DNA of 64,000 nucleotides. Origin: Enoplosus armatus (taxonomy: Eukaryota; Chordata; Actinopteri; Centrarchiformes; Enoplosidae). The notes under the pieces are model-generated. The model saw nothing but the letters and a program-made list of their open reading frames with translations. It was not told the origin of the DNA and made no database searches. The translations under genes were made by a program, and so were the position numbers. This document shows, one piece after another, positions 41,701 to 54,239 of the stretch. Each line of letters starts with the position of its first letter. Within the stretch, counting starts at the first letter, position 1. Where the stretch lies: contig NC_092183.1 of assembly GCF_043641665.1 (NCBI RefSeq), positions 8,906,501 to 8,970,500 of the forward strand. Reading direction: 5' to 3'.

Positions 41701-42275
41701 ATAAACACTGAACATTTTCCTGGTTTTGTTTAGTTTATGATGGAGCACCACTTCCCCTCTCGGTGCATGTGTGTGTCAGGCAGAGCGCTCCATGGGTGGC
41801 TCTCACATGAGATGGACCTCCTCCCTGCACTTCAAGGACATGGGGCTGTGGTGGAAAGAGACGGGGAGAGCGAGGGCTGCAGTGTGGACATGTGTGAAAG
41901 ACAGATAAAGAAATAAAAACAATAAAAAAGGAGCTGTATAATTAGTAATTCGGCTTCTTGTGGAGGTGATTTCTCTAATAGGCGCTGTGATGTCCAACTG
42001 CTACCAGATGTTGTACCTGAACACACACAGTGGTCAGAGCATGGTCCAATCCACATCCATCCCAAAAAAAAAAGTTAAGTATCACCAGTTCAAATCGTCT
42101 CCAGCTGGCTGCTTCAGAATATCATCTCTGAGGAGGAAGAATCAATGAAGCATGAAAACTTCAACTCCTCAACAACAGCTGCTAATAAGCACTGCTGTGC
42201 AATTAAAAGCTTGATTCTGAGAGAACAGATGAATATTAACTGACAGTTAGAGGATCATTAACCTAAGCAAGACGG

Positions 42276-42276
<1 letters not shown>

Positions 42277-42319
<43 letters not shown>
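42277..42319. repeat. (TG)n microsatellite
   Basis: About 21 TG units, in the lhfpl2 intron near its probable first exon. Confidence 0.95.
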
Positions 42320-42321
<2 letters not shown>

Positions 42322-42454
42322 CTGTTAATCAACCCAAGAACCCAACAGTTGAATTAGTGACACTTTCTTTCAGCTACAGGATTCATATCTGACATCCAGA
42401 AGGCAGATGTGTGGAATCAGTACCTAAAACAGCTGCATTAAGTTGAGTACTTAC

Positions 42455-42830
42455 GGGAGGCGTGGAGACTCTGCAGGCGCAAAGTGAAGAAGTTGTCCTT
42501 TTGTTTTTGAAACGCTGGTTCTTTTCCCGGGGAGAGCCCAGCTTTCCACACGCTCAATCACTTGAGTCTCCTTTCTTCAGGTCGTTCTTCTCTTTCCTTC
42601 TCTCCCTCACGTTAAGCCGTCCCACTCCCATCTGACGTCGTCCTTTCTCCTCTTTTCTCTCCTCCCTCCTCCCCCAGCCTCCCCTCCCCCACTCACTCCG
42701 TCTGTCAGAGAGGCACAAGAAGAAGAAGAAGAAGAAGAAGAAGAAGAAGAAGGAAAGTTGCAGAGATGACGAGAGTTCCTGGACTCCGCCGCGACTAAAC
42801 GCGTCGAGGCTGATTTATTCAAGCTTTTCC
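42455..42830 (-). promoter_or_regulatory. lhfpl2: Probable lhfpl2 promoter and 5' non-coding exon
   Basis: On the minus strand this GC- and CpG-richer block ends in a strong donor (CTCCC|GTAAGT, donor at 42454-42449). It is followed by the long intron and the lhfpl2 coding exon in the same direction. It contains an (AAG)n run and pyrimidine-rich sequence. A serine-rich reading frame here comes from the triplet repeat and is not taken as coding. The link to lhfpl2 is inferred from direction and splice site. The upstream limit is approximate. Confidence 0.5.
42717..42752. repeat. (AAG)n trinucleotide microsatellite
   Basis: About 12 AAG units, located in the presumed lhfpl2 5' non-coding region; read on the minus strand it is (CTT)n. 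Confidence 0.9.
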
Positions 42831-43130
42831 TTTGTCCGTCTGCATGTTTGGGAAATAAATTACAAGTTCTCCCATTTTCTTTTGAGTAGCCTTTATGAGC
42901 GTCCTACTCAAAAGCAGATCAACGCATTTTCTCATATTACCTCTTCGGCATAATGAAATATCTAGAATTATATGTATAGTGTTTAAAGTACACACTGTGC
43001 TTTAACATGTCATCCATCATTGTCAAACATAAATCCTGCAGCTATATTTATACATGTATACACATATATACTATACATAACCACACGCGCCATGCATATT
43101 CATGTATATAAAGTAATCTATTACATTACC

Positions 43131-43134
<4 letters not shown>

Positions 43135-43195
<61 letters not shown>
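43135..43195. repeat. (AT)n microsatellite
   Basis: About 30 AT units; a shorter (AT)n lies at about 43216-43233 with a repeated TGCACTATTT flank. Confidence 0.97.
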
Positions 43196-43196
<1 letters not shown>

Positions 43197-43200
<4 letters not shown>

Positions 43201-43440
43201 CACTATTTATATATATTTATATATATATATATAATGCACTATTTGTATTTGTTTACAATTACAGAAACACTTGACTTGTATATAGAGATTGTATGTTGTT
43301 GGCCATTGTTATCTGTTTCTATCTTCCTGTAAATTGTTCTGTGTGTAAGTGCATTGAGAGCAATTTAAAACTGGAGTCAAATTCCTTGTATATGTGCACA
43401 TACTTGGCCAATATAGGCGACTTTTATTCTGATTCTGATA
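43197..43440. repeat. Teleost interspersed repeat ending in TTATTCTGATTCTGA
   Basis: The motif order TGTATATAGAGATTGTATG, GTAAATTGTTCTGTGTG, CAAATTCCTTGTATATGTGC, ACTTGGCCAATATAGGCG, TTATTCTGATTCTGA is typical of the 3' end of an abundant teleost repeat. Confidence 0.6.
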
Positions 43441-43444
43441 TATA

Positions 43445-43796
43445 ACAGGTGGAAACAGTCCGACTCTGTGCAAAGCTAACTAAATATGCCAAGAAATAAT
43501 CCTGCACATAACACCCTGTAAAACCACATTGTGTTGCTTTTACGCTTCAGCTTTTGTAAAATTAAACAAGCAAGACATAACATGTTCATTAGGGGGCTTT
43601 AGAGGTGGTTGTTAGCTTTGAACACAGCTAGGCTAAGTGTTTCCCCCTGTTTCCAGTCTTTGTGCTAAGCTCAGCTGACTAGCTGCTGGCTATAGCTTCA
43701 TATTTAGTGACGTACAGACATGACAGTGGTATCGATCATCTCATTGAACTCTTAACAAGAATGCAAAATAAGCCAATTTACCAAAATGTGGAACTA
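43445..43796. repeat. Teleost MITE-like repeat, copy A (left end missing)
   Basis: Carries CCAGTCTTTGTGCTAAGC, CTGCTGGCTATAGCTTCATA, ACGTACAGACATGACAGTGG and the terminal CCAAAATGTGGAACTA. The same motif order appears in the copy at 51229-51680. Confidence 0.65.
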
Positions 43797-45073
43797 AATA
43801 TAACTAAGGAGATTTGATTTGCTTGAGGAATGCCTGAGACTTAACTTTGGCTTGACAGCTCTGATTATTGGTTGTGGAATCATATAGTTGTTTTCTTCAT
43901 TGAGGCTTCCAGAAAAGATTTCCGATCACAGGCTCCCCTCTTCATGCTGTTCTTTCCTCTCTTCTCACTCAGGGAGCCGAGCTGGAGACATAAACCACAC
44001 TTATTACATTGTGGTCTGCGGAACTGCGACAACTCAGGGAAGACTGTCACACTGGGACCATATGAAACTTGTGTATGTATATGAAACAGTTTTCCCTGCA
44101 GCAGGGAACAGTGAATGACACTGGGCCCCAGCTGCATGTTTTGAAGGATTGTGTGGCTTGTAAGGATTGTTAAACTGTGACAATGATAAATTGCTGCAGG
44201 AAGTCAATAAAGATGCATGCAGGCCTTGCGCAACTCTGTTTAGAGTCTCTTGAGTCTCAATATGGTGAGAAACAGAGGTATTATTTACAGCCAGGTTTGG
44301 AAAAATATGCTCATGCTTTTATTTTTTTGCAGGATGAAACATTTTCTCAGGTCTCTGGTCTGTCTTAGAGTCATGTTTAAAACATTCCTGTTTGTCTATA
44401 ATGAATCTGGTTTAAAAAAATACATCTGATTGTCTTGATTTAAATCCTGATATGAGATCGTCAGGTAGCAGCCAGCTGATAGTTCCAAGAGTTCAAACTA
44501 AACATGAAGAAATCACATCACTTAATATCACCCACATACTGCAGCTGAGGATACAGAACTTGCCTGAAATCTGACTCCAATGCATTTAAATAAATCTTAA
44601 GCACCTGCAAGTGCAAGTGCCACCCTGCACTCTCCTCTATTTATATCTCATGCCCTATGATTAGCTTTGATATCATTTAAAGAATGGCCAGTGACACAGT
44701 AGCTATTACAAGCAAGACATATGAAGACTGATTATCATTTTACTATATTAAGTGACTTAGGTTCAGATTTTATTGTGTGTCGCTTTTCCAAATTTGTATG
44801 AGAAGGGAAAGTAATCTGGTGGAGGGATCCCCAAGCCTTGTCTTTATGAGGTCTTGCACATGTTCAGCTTCATGCCTTCAGTCTCTTTGTTTGGATTTTC
44901 CAACAGAGAATATGCATCCAAATCCAATAAACATGCTTCTGCCAATGGAGGAGCTGTGATGTTGAGAAAACACATTGTACTGTGCAGCAAAAACAGCTTG
45001 TGTGCTACTCAGTGCCAGACACATATATTTCTTTGATGCATTTTTCTGTCTTTTCCAGAAAAGGGACTAAAAT

Positions 45074-45137
45074 ATATCTATATATCTATATATCTATATA
45101 TCTATATATATAGATATATATAGATATATAGATATAC
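45074..45137. repeat. (ATATATCT)n repeat with palindromic centre
   Basis: About four ATATATCT units are followed by units of the reverse-complement type. 45095-45120 is a perfect 26-bp palindrome. Confidence 0.9.
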
Positions 45138-46432
45138 AGTCAGTCAGCTTGCTATATGAATGGATCATTTGGACGTCTTTCTCCTTCTCAGCAAGTGTCT
45201 TCACATGTTAAGTATGTGGATGGACAAGATTGTATAAATATTTTACAATACACTCCAATAGCCCTGCAGTAAATAACAGTTTGGTGAAGCTCATCCTGAA
45301 CAGTTGTTGTTGAGACTATCAGGAATGATGGTAAGCGAAGATCCCATAAAGTGTCAACATTGGTGAGGGTCTGCTTGTGACCACTGATCCAAATCCCTTT
45401 TTATGTGTTTGACACCCTGATTTTTTTCGGCTTGTCCCCTCTATTTTGCAGGGTTTGTGACCGTGCAACTCAAACACCACATTGGTATTTACTGCATTCT
45501 CGCTGCAGGCTGGTTCTGTTATTTTCAAGTCGTGTACAAAACCTAAAAAGAAAACAGCAACTCCTCTTCCCAGCCCGTTAACACCAGCTCTCGTTTCCTC
45601 TCTGGGATGCTGCAGTGGGAGTTTGTTAAGTGCAGGCCTTCACGCCGCCCTCCTGACATTCTTCACAGCCTCAAACTTCATACTCCACAGTTTTGTCTCC
45701 TTGCTCTCACGGCGCCTCACTTCTCCACTGCGACCGAGCCACTGTGTCATTTGGTTGAGCCCTGCCTTCGGGACTTCCTCCCTCCACACCAGATCTGTCT
45801 GTGTGTGTCGTCCTGGTGAGAACACTGTGGGAGGCAGAAAAGTCTGTAAATAGATAAGTGTGGTCAAGTCTCAGAGGCAGGATGATGTTCTTAGCTGCAG
45901 GGCAACTCCACGGGAAACACAGACAGGACTTATGAGACACTGGGAGAGATGGTTGGGTTTGATGGTTTGTGGCTGTGGGGAGGAAGTTACGCTCTGTGCA
46001 GATACGTATATGTGTGTGTGTGAAACCAAGGGCTGGTATAATTGAGCTAATTGCAGTAGGGCTTTAAATATATAGCTGCACTGATTCTAAAACTACCAAT
46101 AGATAAATCATGTCAGATTTTAAAAAAAAGAAGATGTACGTGGTGTTGTTTACTTTCCAAAAGGAAGTGGCCAAAGGCTTTTATATTTTGATTGTATGAG
46201 TGAACAAAGTAGTTAAAAGTCATAATGTTTTATATTTGGAATATAATAATTAACAGGTGTGCATGGGAGTTATCAGGTAATTTCATATAAAGCATTGACA
46301 TATATTCACAAAATATGCTTACTGAGTTTTCAGAACATAAGTAAAAAAACAGACCATACTCTAAATTCTTGTGTTACACATACAAACTTTACCTTAAACC
46401 TTTAACATAAACAAATATATCATATAGTACAA

Positions 46433-46680
46433 AGCAGTGGCTCCCAGCCTCCATTGGATCACAAGGTAAATCTGAGGTCAGTGTCAAGATGACTGTTAGG
46501 ATTGGAAAAGAAAAAAGAAGAACAAAAGAAGAAGTTCGGCTACGAAATGTGTGTTAATTTGTTTGGACTTTTCTCTTATCTTTGATTTTTTTTGTGTTGG
46601 TAGTTTGTGACCGGGGTTCACAAGAAGACACTGCATTATTTTAAGGGGCCGCAAGCTAAAAAGGTTGGGAACCATGGGTA
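46433..46680. repeat. Teleost MITE-like element with inverted ends
   Basis: It starts AGCAGTGGCTCCCAGCC and ends AAAGGTTGGGAACCATGGG, which are imperfect inverted ends of a common teleost element. The inner part includes TTTGTGACCGGGGTTCACAA. Confidence 0.6.
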
Positions 46681-48894
46681 TAAAGCAGAAGGACAAAAAT
46701 AATCAACGTTGATGAGATGTGTAGGAAATTACGTCCTTTTACGAGGGGTCAGTGCTCAAATGTTTTTCTCTGTGACTATTCAGGGGGGCTCCAACATTTC
46801 AGACCTGCAAATACCTGAAGACATTAGAGTGCAGTTAAATTGGTTCCCGCATGACTGTCTATGACTTGATTCAAGGCCTTTGCACTAGGTGGAGCTTTAC
46901 CTTAATGACAAAATGACAAAATGAACCATAATGACAAAGCAGATTCCTTTTCATCCAATTTTGGCAAACCTAAATAGATCTTTATTTTCCGTTTAAAATA
47001 CCTCGAGATCGCGTTGTTCTCACACACACACATACCGCCAATCCTTGAAGGAAGAATCCAGTTAATTAGGGGTTAAAATGCCTCAGTCCAGTGAGGTGAA
47101 TGTAAACATACAGTAGACAGCAGTGTGGTCAAAGTCCTGGCATTTAGGGAAAAAAAGGAGAATCCATCATTTACGTTTTTGTTTTCGGGGATTTCTGAAC
47201 AGTATACAGTTTGATGCTGGAAATGAGGTCACACATGAGACAGAAATAAGGTATGACATAAAGGTGACACGAGACTTTGGACCACAAAAACACAGCCAAG
47301 AAGAACATAACAGATGAGTTAGGTCACCCAAACAGAGCACACAGACCCTGCTGGGACAAGCCAAGCATGAGTGAAGTCGTGACTTTATAAGAAAGAAAAT
47401 GCTCTGATGTCTCATTTTCACCATGATGGATAATTATCTCATTTCATCTGGAAAACAAAAATAGCAGAGCCATTCAATCTGTGTCTGACTCATGAGTGTG
47501 CACACAAATACATAACCCTGAGATCGTCTTATATGGAGATTTTTGAAGAGTACTTTGGCTCACCATTAGCTTTACTAATATTTTGACTCTTTGCTTATCC
47601 AAATTTTATTTATCTGACAAACCCTCTTCCACTAACCTCAACATATTAACAACCTGCAGACACAAGGAATGAACCAAAACACTGCAGCATCTCCTCACTC
47701 ATTTCCCATAAAATCACATTAAGCATTAAAACCTAACTAGCATCAACTGTTTTGCTAAAATAAACATAACTCTTGGATGCAGGTGACTTTGTGAATTGTG
47801 TTTGGACGACACGTCTGCGGTTGCTAACAAACAAAAGAGAAGCAACACACACCAGCAAACTCAGTGTGACATTTGAAGAGGGTCATTCCTCGGGCATGCT
47901 TTTCATAATCCTACAGCCTCTTCATTAAAGTCCAGGATTTTATTGGATGCATCGTGGTTAATATTTGATGCACTGCAGTGATTATATTCTCCTGCAGCCA
48001 TTCAAATGGTTGCAGGTTGCAGCTGTTCAGTTTTCTGCACAGTCATGCTGTGACTCTTTGCTGTGAGATTAGAAGGAGCACTTAAAAAGATAAACCTTTT
48101 GTACAGTTTGACATATACAGTTCTCGTCAAGAGGAAATGAAAAGAAGAAGGCAATGAAAAGCTGTGCAGCTACATTATTACAGTTCACTACAAGTAGGTT
48201 GGTTCAAACCACCCCTCTCTTTACTTGAAGAGTGTGCATTTATGTTGACCTGTTGTGAAGCAACAGTAAAGTTCAACTGATTGTTATTATAATACAAATA
48301 CAAAATTGTAGGTGGGTAACAAATTAAAGGACATAGAATATAAAAGAGGAAGTGAAAATATTTTTTATATACAGTTGAGAGGCAAAAAGAAGACATAAAG
48401 CCTGAAACATATTGCAGGTCTGAGTAGCTGCCTTGTGTCCCTTTTGCCTTTTAGTGTCTGCACTAAGCATATTAAAAAAAAAAAATCCCATTTCATATTG
48501 CTGACACATTTGGAAGGCCAATTATTCACTAAATCAGTTCTTTGTGTGGATTAAAGGGAAAAAACAACAACATAAAGTGTCTTTGTTAGGTGTTGGGCCA
48601 CTACAAGCCTGCACAGCAGCTTCAGTTCTTAAAAAGAGATGAACACGCACATACGTTCCGTCCCATAGGAATTTCAGCTGGATTGAGATCTATCATTCAC
48701 ATCTTTCTGTTACTGATCAAACCATTCAGTGACCTCTTGTATTGAAGCATCTGAAGTGTTATGTTTCTCATCTCATTTTTCAGGTTTCTTGTCTGTACAA
48801 AAGAGAGAAAAGCGTTTACTGAAAGTGCACAATAATGCCCTCTTGTGTCTCAAAGTAGTATTACACTATCATTTTTACTCTTGTACCTCAGAAG

Positions 48895-49120
48895 TATCAG
48901 AATCAGAATCAGAATCAGAAATCAGAATCAGAAATACTTTATTGGGGGGGAATTTTACGGTACTGGTGCTCCCATTCAAGATTAGAAAGCAGCATAAATT
49001 TAGAAATAAAAGTATGTACAAAATATAAAAATAAGAAATAGAGAATAAAAAATATACACATTTACAATATTTAAGTGAAAAATGAAAGTTAAAAATATAT
49101 ACAGCAGGAATGTATATGTA
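48895..49120. repeat. Teleost repeat with (CAGAAT)n head
   Basis: Tandem CAGAAT units run into AATACTTTATTGGGGGG, then an A-rich body with AAATATACACATTTAC and ATATATACAGCAGGAATG. This is a very common teleost repeat, in the orientation opposite to 43197-43440. A short head-only fragment lies at 23382-23404. Confidence 0.65.

Positions 49121-49124
<4 letters not shown>

Positions 49125-49193
<69 letters not shown>
49125..49193. repeat. (AT)n microsatellite at the end of the teleost repeat
   Basis: About 34 AT units directly following the repeat body. Confidence 0.97.
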
Positions 49194-49198
<5 letters not shown>

Positions 49199-49706
49199 TA
49201 TATATAGTATTACACTGTATCATTTTTACTAGCTTTTTCTTGTTTAGTACATTTTAAAGCCTTAGAGGAAGTGGGTCATGATGCAGCCAGATGCTTTTTC
49301 TTACAACCAGTGTCTTTATGCAACATGAGAGAGATAAGAAACAAGACTTCAAAGACTGCAGCAAGTTTATTAGGTCACAGCTTTCCCTCTCTTTTTCTCT
49401 CTCTCTCACTCACTCAGTGTCTCTCTCCCTATTTATCTTTCTGAGGCTTCCAAATCCACAAAGAATGGACGGTTTCAGCAGAATGTCTTCTTCAGCTTGA
49501 GCTGTGATTGGACCAGAGGAAGGGGTGGAGGTAAACAGGGGGCTGCAGTGGCACTGAGAGTCCCTCTATAACAGGAGAGGGGAGAGTGAAGCAACACAGA
49601 AAGCAGAACATTTGTGAAGGTTGTAGGGAGAAAACACATCAAGAGGTGGGTTAGTGTGAGGGCTCTGCAGGTTAGGCTTAGGGTTCATTATGTTCAGTGT
49701 AAACTC

Positions 49707-49708
<2 letters not shown>

Positions 49709-49741
<33 letters not shown>
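49709..49741. repeat. (CA)n microsatellite
   Basis: About 16 CA units. Confidence 0.95.
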
Positions 49742-49746
<5 letters not shown>

Positions 49747-50189
49747 CAGGCCTGAAACATGAATGTGCAGTGACACATAACAGCACACTGAGGGAAATGG
49801 GTAAAATCATCAAAAATCAACATATAACAGCATTACCTTGCAATGCACTTTATAATACAAAAAAATAATCTCATGTCAATAACAACAATTTGGGGGGTTA
49901 CACCAACTTTACTCAACTCTATTTCTGTTGCCACCCGGCCAAAAGAGCATGTGACCAGTCCAGCACTTTATCAGTTTGTCAGGAGTCAATAGTTAACCAC
50001 AACTTTATCAGTGTCAGACCAGGTCAATCTAAATGTGTTTCCCCACAGAAAGATCCAGGCTTGCAAACTTGCAATTTTGTGCAAACTCTTCTTCCACCCT
50101 CATGCCTCAAATCTGGCCATTTTCCCAGCCAGCCTCGCTCCTAATCCTCACCCCTTCAACCATTCCAGCTCCAACCCACTGTGAAGAGT

Positions 50190-50220
50190 TGAAGAGCCCC
50201 CCGTCCCCCCCCCCCCCCCC
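50190..50220. repeat. C-rich homopolymer tract
   Basis: A C run interrupted by GT, ending in about 17 consecutive C; prone to assembly and sequencing error. Confidence 0.9.
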
Positions 50221-51228
50221 AATCACCCATCAGTCGGCGCTTCTTGTCCTTTCACCCTCTGCTGCAGCCTTTGGTCCCTTTGCAACTGCATGGACGGCCA
50301 CAGTTCCAGCCTCAGCCTGCGAGAACTAGTTGTGGCTGCAAAGAGAAAATGTCACTTAGTACAGCTGCTGGTCAACGCCTGATACTCCAACTGGAATAGC
50401 TGGAATAACTCCGAAGAAATGGGATATGGAAGAAATACACCATGTAAATAGATTTCATAGAACTGAATCTTTGGTGTAACCTCACAAGGCCCCACATGTG
50501 GTAACTCTTAATGGGGTTTCTGTGTCGACAAGAGAAGGTGAGAGGAAGAGCTCCAAATCTTGTATCCAAACGAAGGTGATCTCTGGAAGAAAAAGATCCC
50601 TTATAAGAAATACATATCAAACCAAACTTCTTTGGTCCCTTCATTGCATGTTGCAGAAGTTATTAGTTCACTTGCATTTGGAGGTCTTTTCAGAACAGGG
50701 CTGTGGTTCAGTGTGCACTTGGAATTTGGCGTCTCTTCAAGCGTGGAGATCCGCCGCCTGACTCAGCACTTCAGTGACACTTGACACACAAGAGCTATTT
50801 CTGCTCTTACGCATAAAAACACATACAAACATGTTGACAAACGTTGACTAAAAAACCCATGTGCACCACACGTGTAAATTTAAACACATGGGCCTGAGGG
50901 AAGAAGTTCAGAGGGTTCCTTTTGGTGCTGCCTTTGCAAGTGAAACTGTTACACCTTGTAGTAAACAGACCACTCCTCTCTAAATACAGCCAGGGAAAAG
51001 AACATTACATTTAAGTGTCTGTTTGATGAATGACTGGGTTGTATGCATACAGACATCACCTTCCCATCAGTGTGAGGTACAACACTTTTAGTATCTGCTG
51101 TCTTTGGTAACCACTTACATGCTAAAGGTCACAGCTTCCCTTTCTTACCTTCATGTGTTTCCTGTTTGTCTGAGAGCTGATTTTTATCCAGATGTGGAAC
51201 ATAACAATAAACATCTTATTTTGCTTAA

Positions 51229-51680
51229 AGGCATAGTTGGACATTTGTGGGAAATACGCTTATTCAACGAGAGTTAGATGAGAACATTGATACCACTCTC
51301 ATACCTCTCACATATGAGGCTACAGCTAGCGTGGCTCTGTCTAAAGCTCATTAATTAAAATGTTATATCTTGTTTGTTTAATCTTTACAAAAGCCAAACA
51401 GTACAAACAACAGTTTGTGGTTTTACAGGGGATTATGTACTTTTTTGGAGCATTGTTGTTGTCACCAATTTATAATATATATAATGTCTCAGTGAGCTTT
51501 AGAGGTGCTGGTAGGCACAATCTTTGGACAGAACCAGGCCAGCTGTTTCCCTCTGTTTACGGTCTTTGTGCTAAGCTAAGCTAACCGTCTCCCAGCTCTA
51601 GCTGCATATTTAACAGATAGATACGAGAGTGATATCTTGTCATCGAACTATCAGCAAGAAAGCAAATAAAAAATCTATCA
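51229..51680. repeat. Teleost MITE-like repeat, copy B
   Basis: It starts AAAGGCATAGTTGGACATTT and GGGAAATACGCTTATTC (the usual terminal inverted repeat) and continues with GGTCTTTGTGCTAAGCTAAG and GATAGATACGAGAGTGATAT. The right terminus is decayed. Related to 43445-43796. Confidence 0.7.
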
Positions 51681-52179
51681 AACTATTACTTACTTCATTG
51701 AAGCTATATAATGTTTACACTAAGTGACAATAAGCCACAATATGGCTGCACCATTCATCAAATGGAAATATTCCAAAAATCATTGTGTACTCATTTATCC
51801 AAAACTCTTTGGAAACTTCAGTATTTCCACTAGAATTTAAAATAAAGTCTTTTGTGTTTGAACAATGTTTTGCTGCCCAGCATGAGTTTTGTTACGACTA
51901 ACCCACCAGTGAGAAGAATTAAAATGGACAGCATATTTGCAAACTAGTGCCAGACATGGTACAACACTTTCAGATCAGCAGAAGGGAATGTGATCTGTGC
52001 AATACAAGCTGATGAAATCCTATGGTGAACTATAGATTAGAGGCGTTTTTCTGAACTTTGACTCTGTTGATAAACACCTCAGTGAGGCCTATCTGTAACA
52101 TTCCCCCTGAAACTGGATAGACCCAGAGCTGACAGAACTACACACCACCACTCTACCCAAGGTCAATATTCTCGTATCT

Positions 52180-52186
52180 GTGTGTG

Positions 52187-52230
<44 letters not shown>

Positions 52231-52241
52231 TGTGTGTGTGT
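52180..52241. repeat. Imperfect (TG)n microsatellite
   Basis: About 30 TG units with a CG and a TT interruption. Confidence 0.95.
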
Positions 52242-52445
52242 ACATGCTTTAATACGTGTCTGTGTGGAGCGCATGGGCAAAATAAGGACAGTGATGAAGA
52301 CTGTGGCCGGTAATAGAAGTGTTACTGGTTAACCTGGATTAATGCAATGATCTACATGCAGCAGTGGTTTCTCTGACCAGAGTAATACTGGTTTCTGTCA
52401 TACAAGACAAAATGGGCTCTGGTTCAAGAAAACATATCTGTCAAG

Positions 52446-52690
52446 AGCTGCAACGATCATAATCGATTCAACTGTTGATCACTTTGTTAATTAATCGCTT
52501 CATCGCCTGGACATTTCTTCCTGATGTTTAGAAAGAAATGTCCATTGCAGTGTCCTCAGGCCTAAAGTGATGTTGTCAAATGGAGATTCTCACAATGGAG
52601 AAGCTTCACATTTTTGCTTGAAAACAATAAACTGATTATCAAAACAGTGGATAATTGACTGTATGTCAATCAACTAATTGTTGCATCTCT
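52446..52690. repeat. Teleost 'GCTGCAAC' MITE-like element with both ends
   Basis: It starts GAGCTGCAACGATCATAATC and ends CAACTAATTGTTGCATCTCT, imperfect terminal inverted repeats. The inner AATCGATT/TTAATTAATCG words match the same family as 62808-63160. Confidence 0.65.
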
Positions 52691-53370
52691 GTATCTGTTG
52701 TCGTATGTTGTGTAAGTGCCATAGCTTCTTTGTACGGTCCAAAGATTAAAATACAAGAGTTTTACAAAATACAAACCGCGAATCTTCTCTCTTCTGTTAT
52801 GAGATCTTCAAAACTGGAATCAGAGCCATATAAAACCAAAACACTCAGTCACCTCACATTGCTCTCGTTAGCAATTGGACCGAGGTGCATTATACAAGCT
52901 TATCTCATCCGCCCATATTTCTAGAAGGTTCCAACTGTGAGGACACCGTGAGTCCCTAATTGTATCAGACACTTCAGGGTCACACAAAGAAGAAAGATGA
53001 ACACCTGAATGATTTGGCTGATGTTTGCATGTTTTAAAGTCTGCGTAGAATTGGTCGCTGACGCTCTGGTCAGTCAAACTAATCCTGGTACTTTATTTAT
53101 GTTACACTCCACAAAGCCAGACAGTAGTTTATAATAAAGCACAAACCTTTTAGGAGTAAGTTATTGTTTAAACTAGAGATATTAATATAATCATTAAACT
53201 GACTGATCTCTCTTTCACATGTCCCTGGTCTTACCTGAACGGACTGTTACACCCCATGCCATGTTCATTGATCTGTGAGCCAGACGATGTTACACAATTT
53301 CCAAACAGATATGTGGCAATTAGACATGAATTTGGCAGCGACATGAAATCCTCCCATATTCACCCAGCTG

Positions 53371-53377
53371 TATAAAA
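53371..53377 (+). promoter_or_regulatory. bhmt: TATA box of bhmt copy 1
   Basis: A perfect TATAAAA lies 101 bp upstream of the start codon, giving an expected transcription start near 53,400 and a 5'UTR of about 70 bp. A strong TATA box fits regulated, tissue-restricted expression (liver or kidney in other vertebrates). Confidence 0.7.
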
Positions 53378-53471
53378 CTGGCGAGAAGCTACTCTCTGCA
53401 CTCTTCGGGCCAAAAGAGGGGTTCGCTGTTACCAAGTGCTTAGTGCTGCAACTGAAACTGGGAAAAAAGAG

Positions 53472-54204
53472 ATGGCACCTGGCAAAAAGGTAAAATAACA
53501 TCTCTGCAGACAAAACTGTGTGTATATTAGATCTCTGTAATTCGGCAGAGATATTGTTGGTGCAAGGCTTTAACATGCAATGTGATTACATGCTGTAGGT
53601 TAAAGTCTTATTGGTCAATGGACTGTGGTGTTGTAAGGAAAATGTTGTCAGTGCAGGTTTTATGTGTGTGCGTGCATGTGGTTTGTGAAATAGCACAAAC
53701 CACATGCACGCACATACATAAAAGCAGTCACCACTGGAGAATCTCAGGCTAAAAAAATGCTTTTATCTTTGCACCTTTGTACCTGGACTGCAGCTTCTGT
53801 CACATAAACACATACAGAATCAATCATCAAATTCAATTGCGCACATTGTCTCTTTATCAACTGCAAACTGCGACATATACTGCAAAACTGTTCACATGTA
53901 ACGTTGCATGTCTCTGCTCTTATATTGTCTTTAAATCACATACATTTTGTCCTTCTTCTCTGTTGGATATTAAGTAATCTACAAAATATTGATATTGAAA
54001 ATGAGCTCATAAGCTATTCAGTGTATATGGTGATGTGTGTGCATCTGCTCCCACAGGGTATCATTGAGCGTCTGAATGCTGGAGAGGTGGTGATTGGCGA
54101 TGGAGGCTTCGTGTTTGCTCTGGAGAAGAGGGGGTATGTGAAGGCCGGGCCATGGACCCCTGAGGCTACTGTCACACACCCTGAGGCCGGTAAGACAGAC
54201 AGCG

Positions 54205-54239
<35 letters not shown>

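Larger units (their letters stand above)
33878..42454 (-). other. lhfpl2: lhfpl2 5' intron(s), non-coding
   Basis: About 8.6 kb without a supported gene lies between the acceptor before the lhfpl2 start codon and a donor at 42454-42449 (minus). It contains an AT-rich conserved-looking block at about 35500-35730 and a purine/pyrimidine-alternating TG/CA-rich stretch at about 37400-37510. An extra small non-coding exon is possible near 34150-34200. No strong repeats were recognised over most of its length. Confidence 0.5.
42840..53360. other. Intergenic region between lhfpl2 and bhmt
   Basis: About 10.5 kb without a supported gene. It is dominated by (AT)n and other microsatellites and by teleost interspersed repeats, listed separately. 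The stretches 44100-45000, 47000-48880 and 49900-51200 hold nothing I can name. arsb and dmgdh, found here in human gene order, were not seen. Confidence 0.6.

Noticed and set aside
42607..42822. Serine-rich minus-strand protein
   Set aside because: The serines come from the (AAG)n repeat read in reverse. The block is better explained as a promoter or 5'UTR.
45482..45853. 123-residue plus-strand frame
   Set aside because: Composition looks random, overlapping frames exist on both strands, and there is no family match or splice context.
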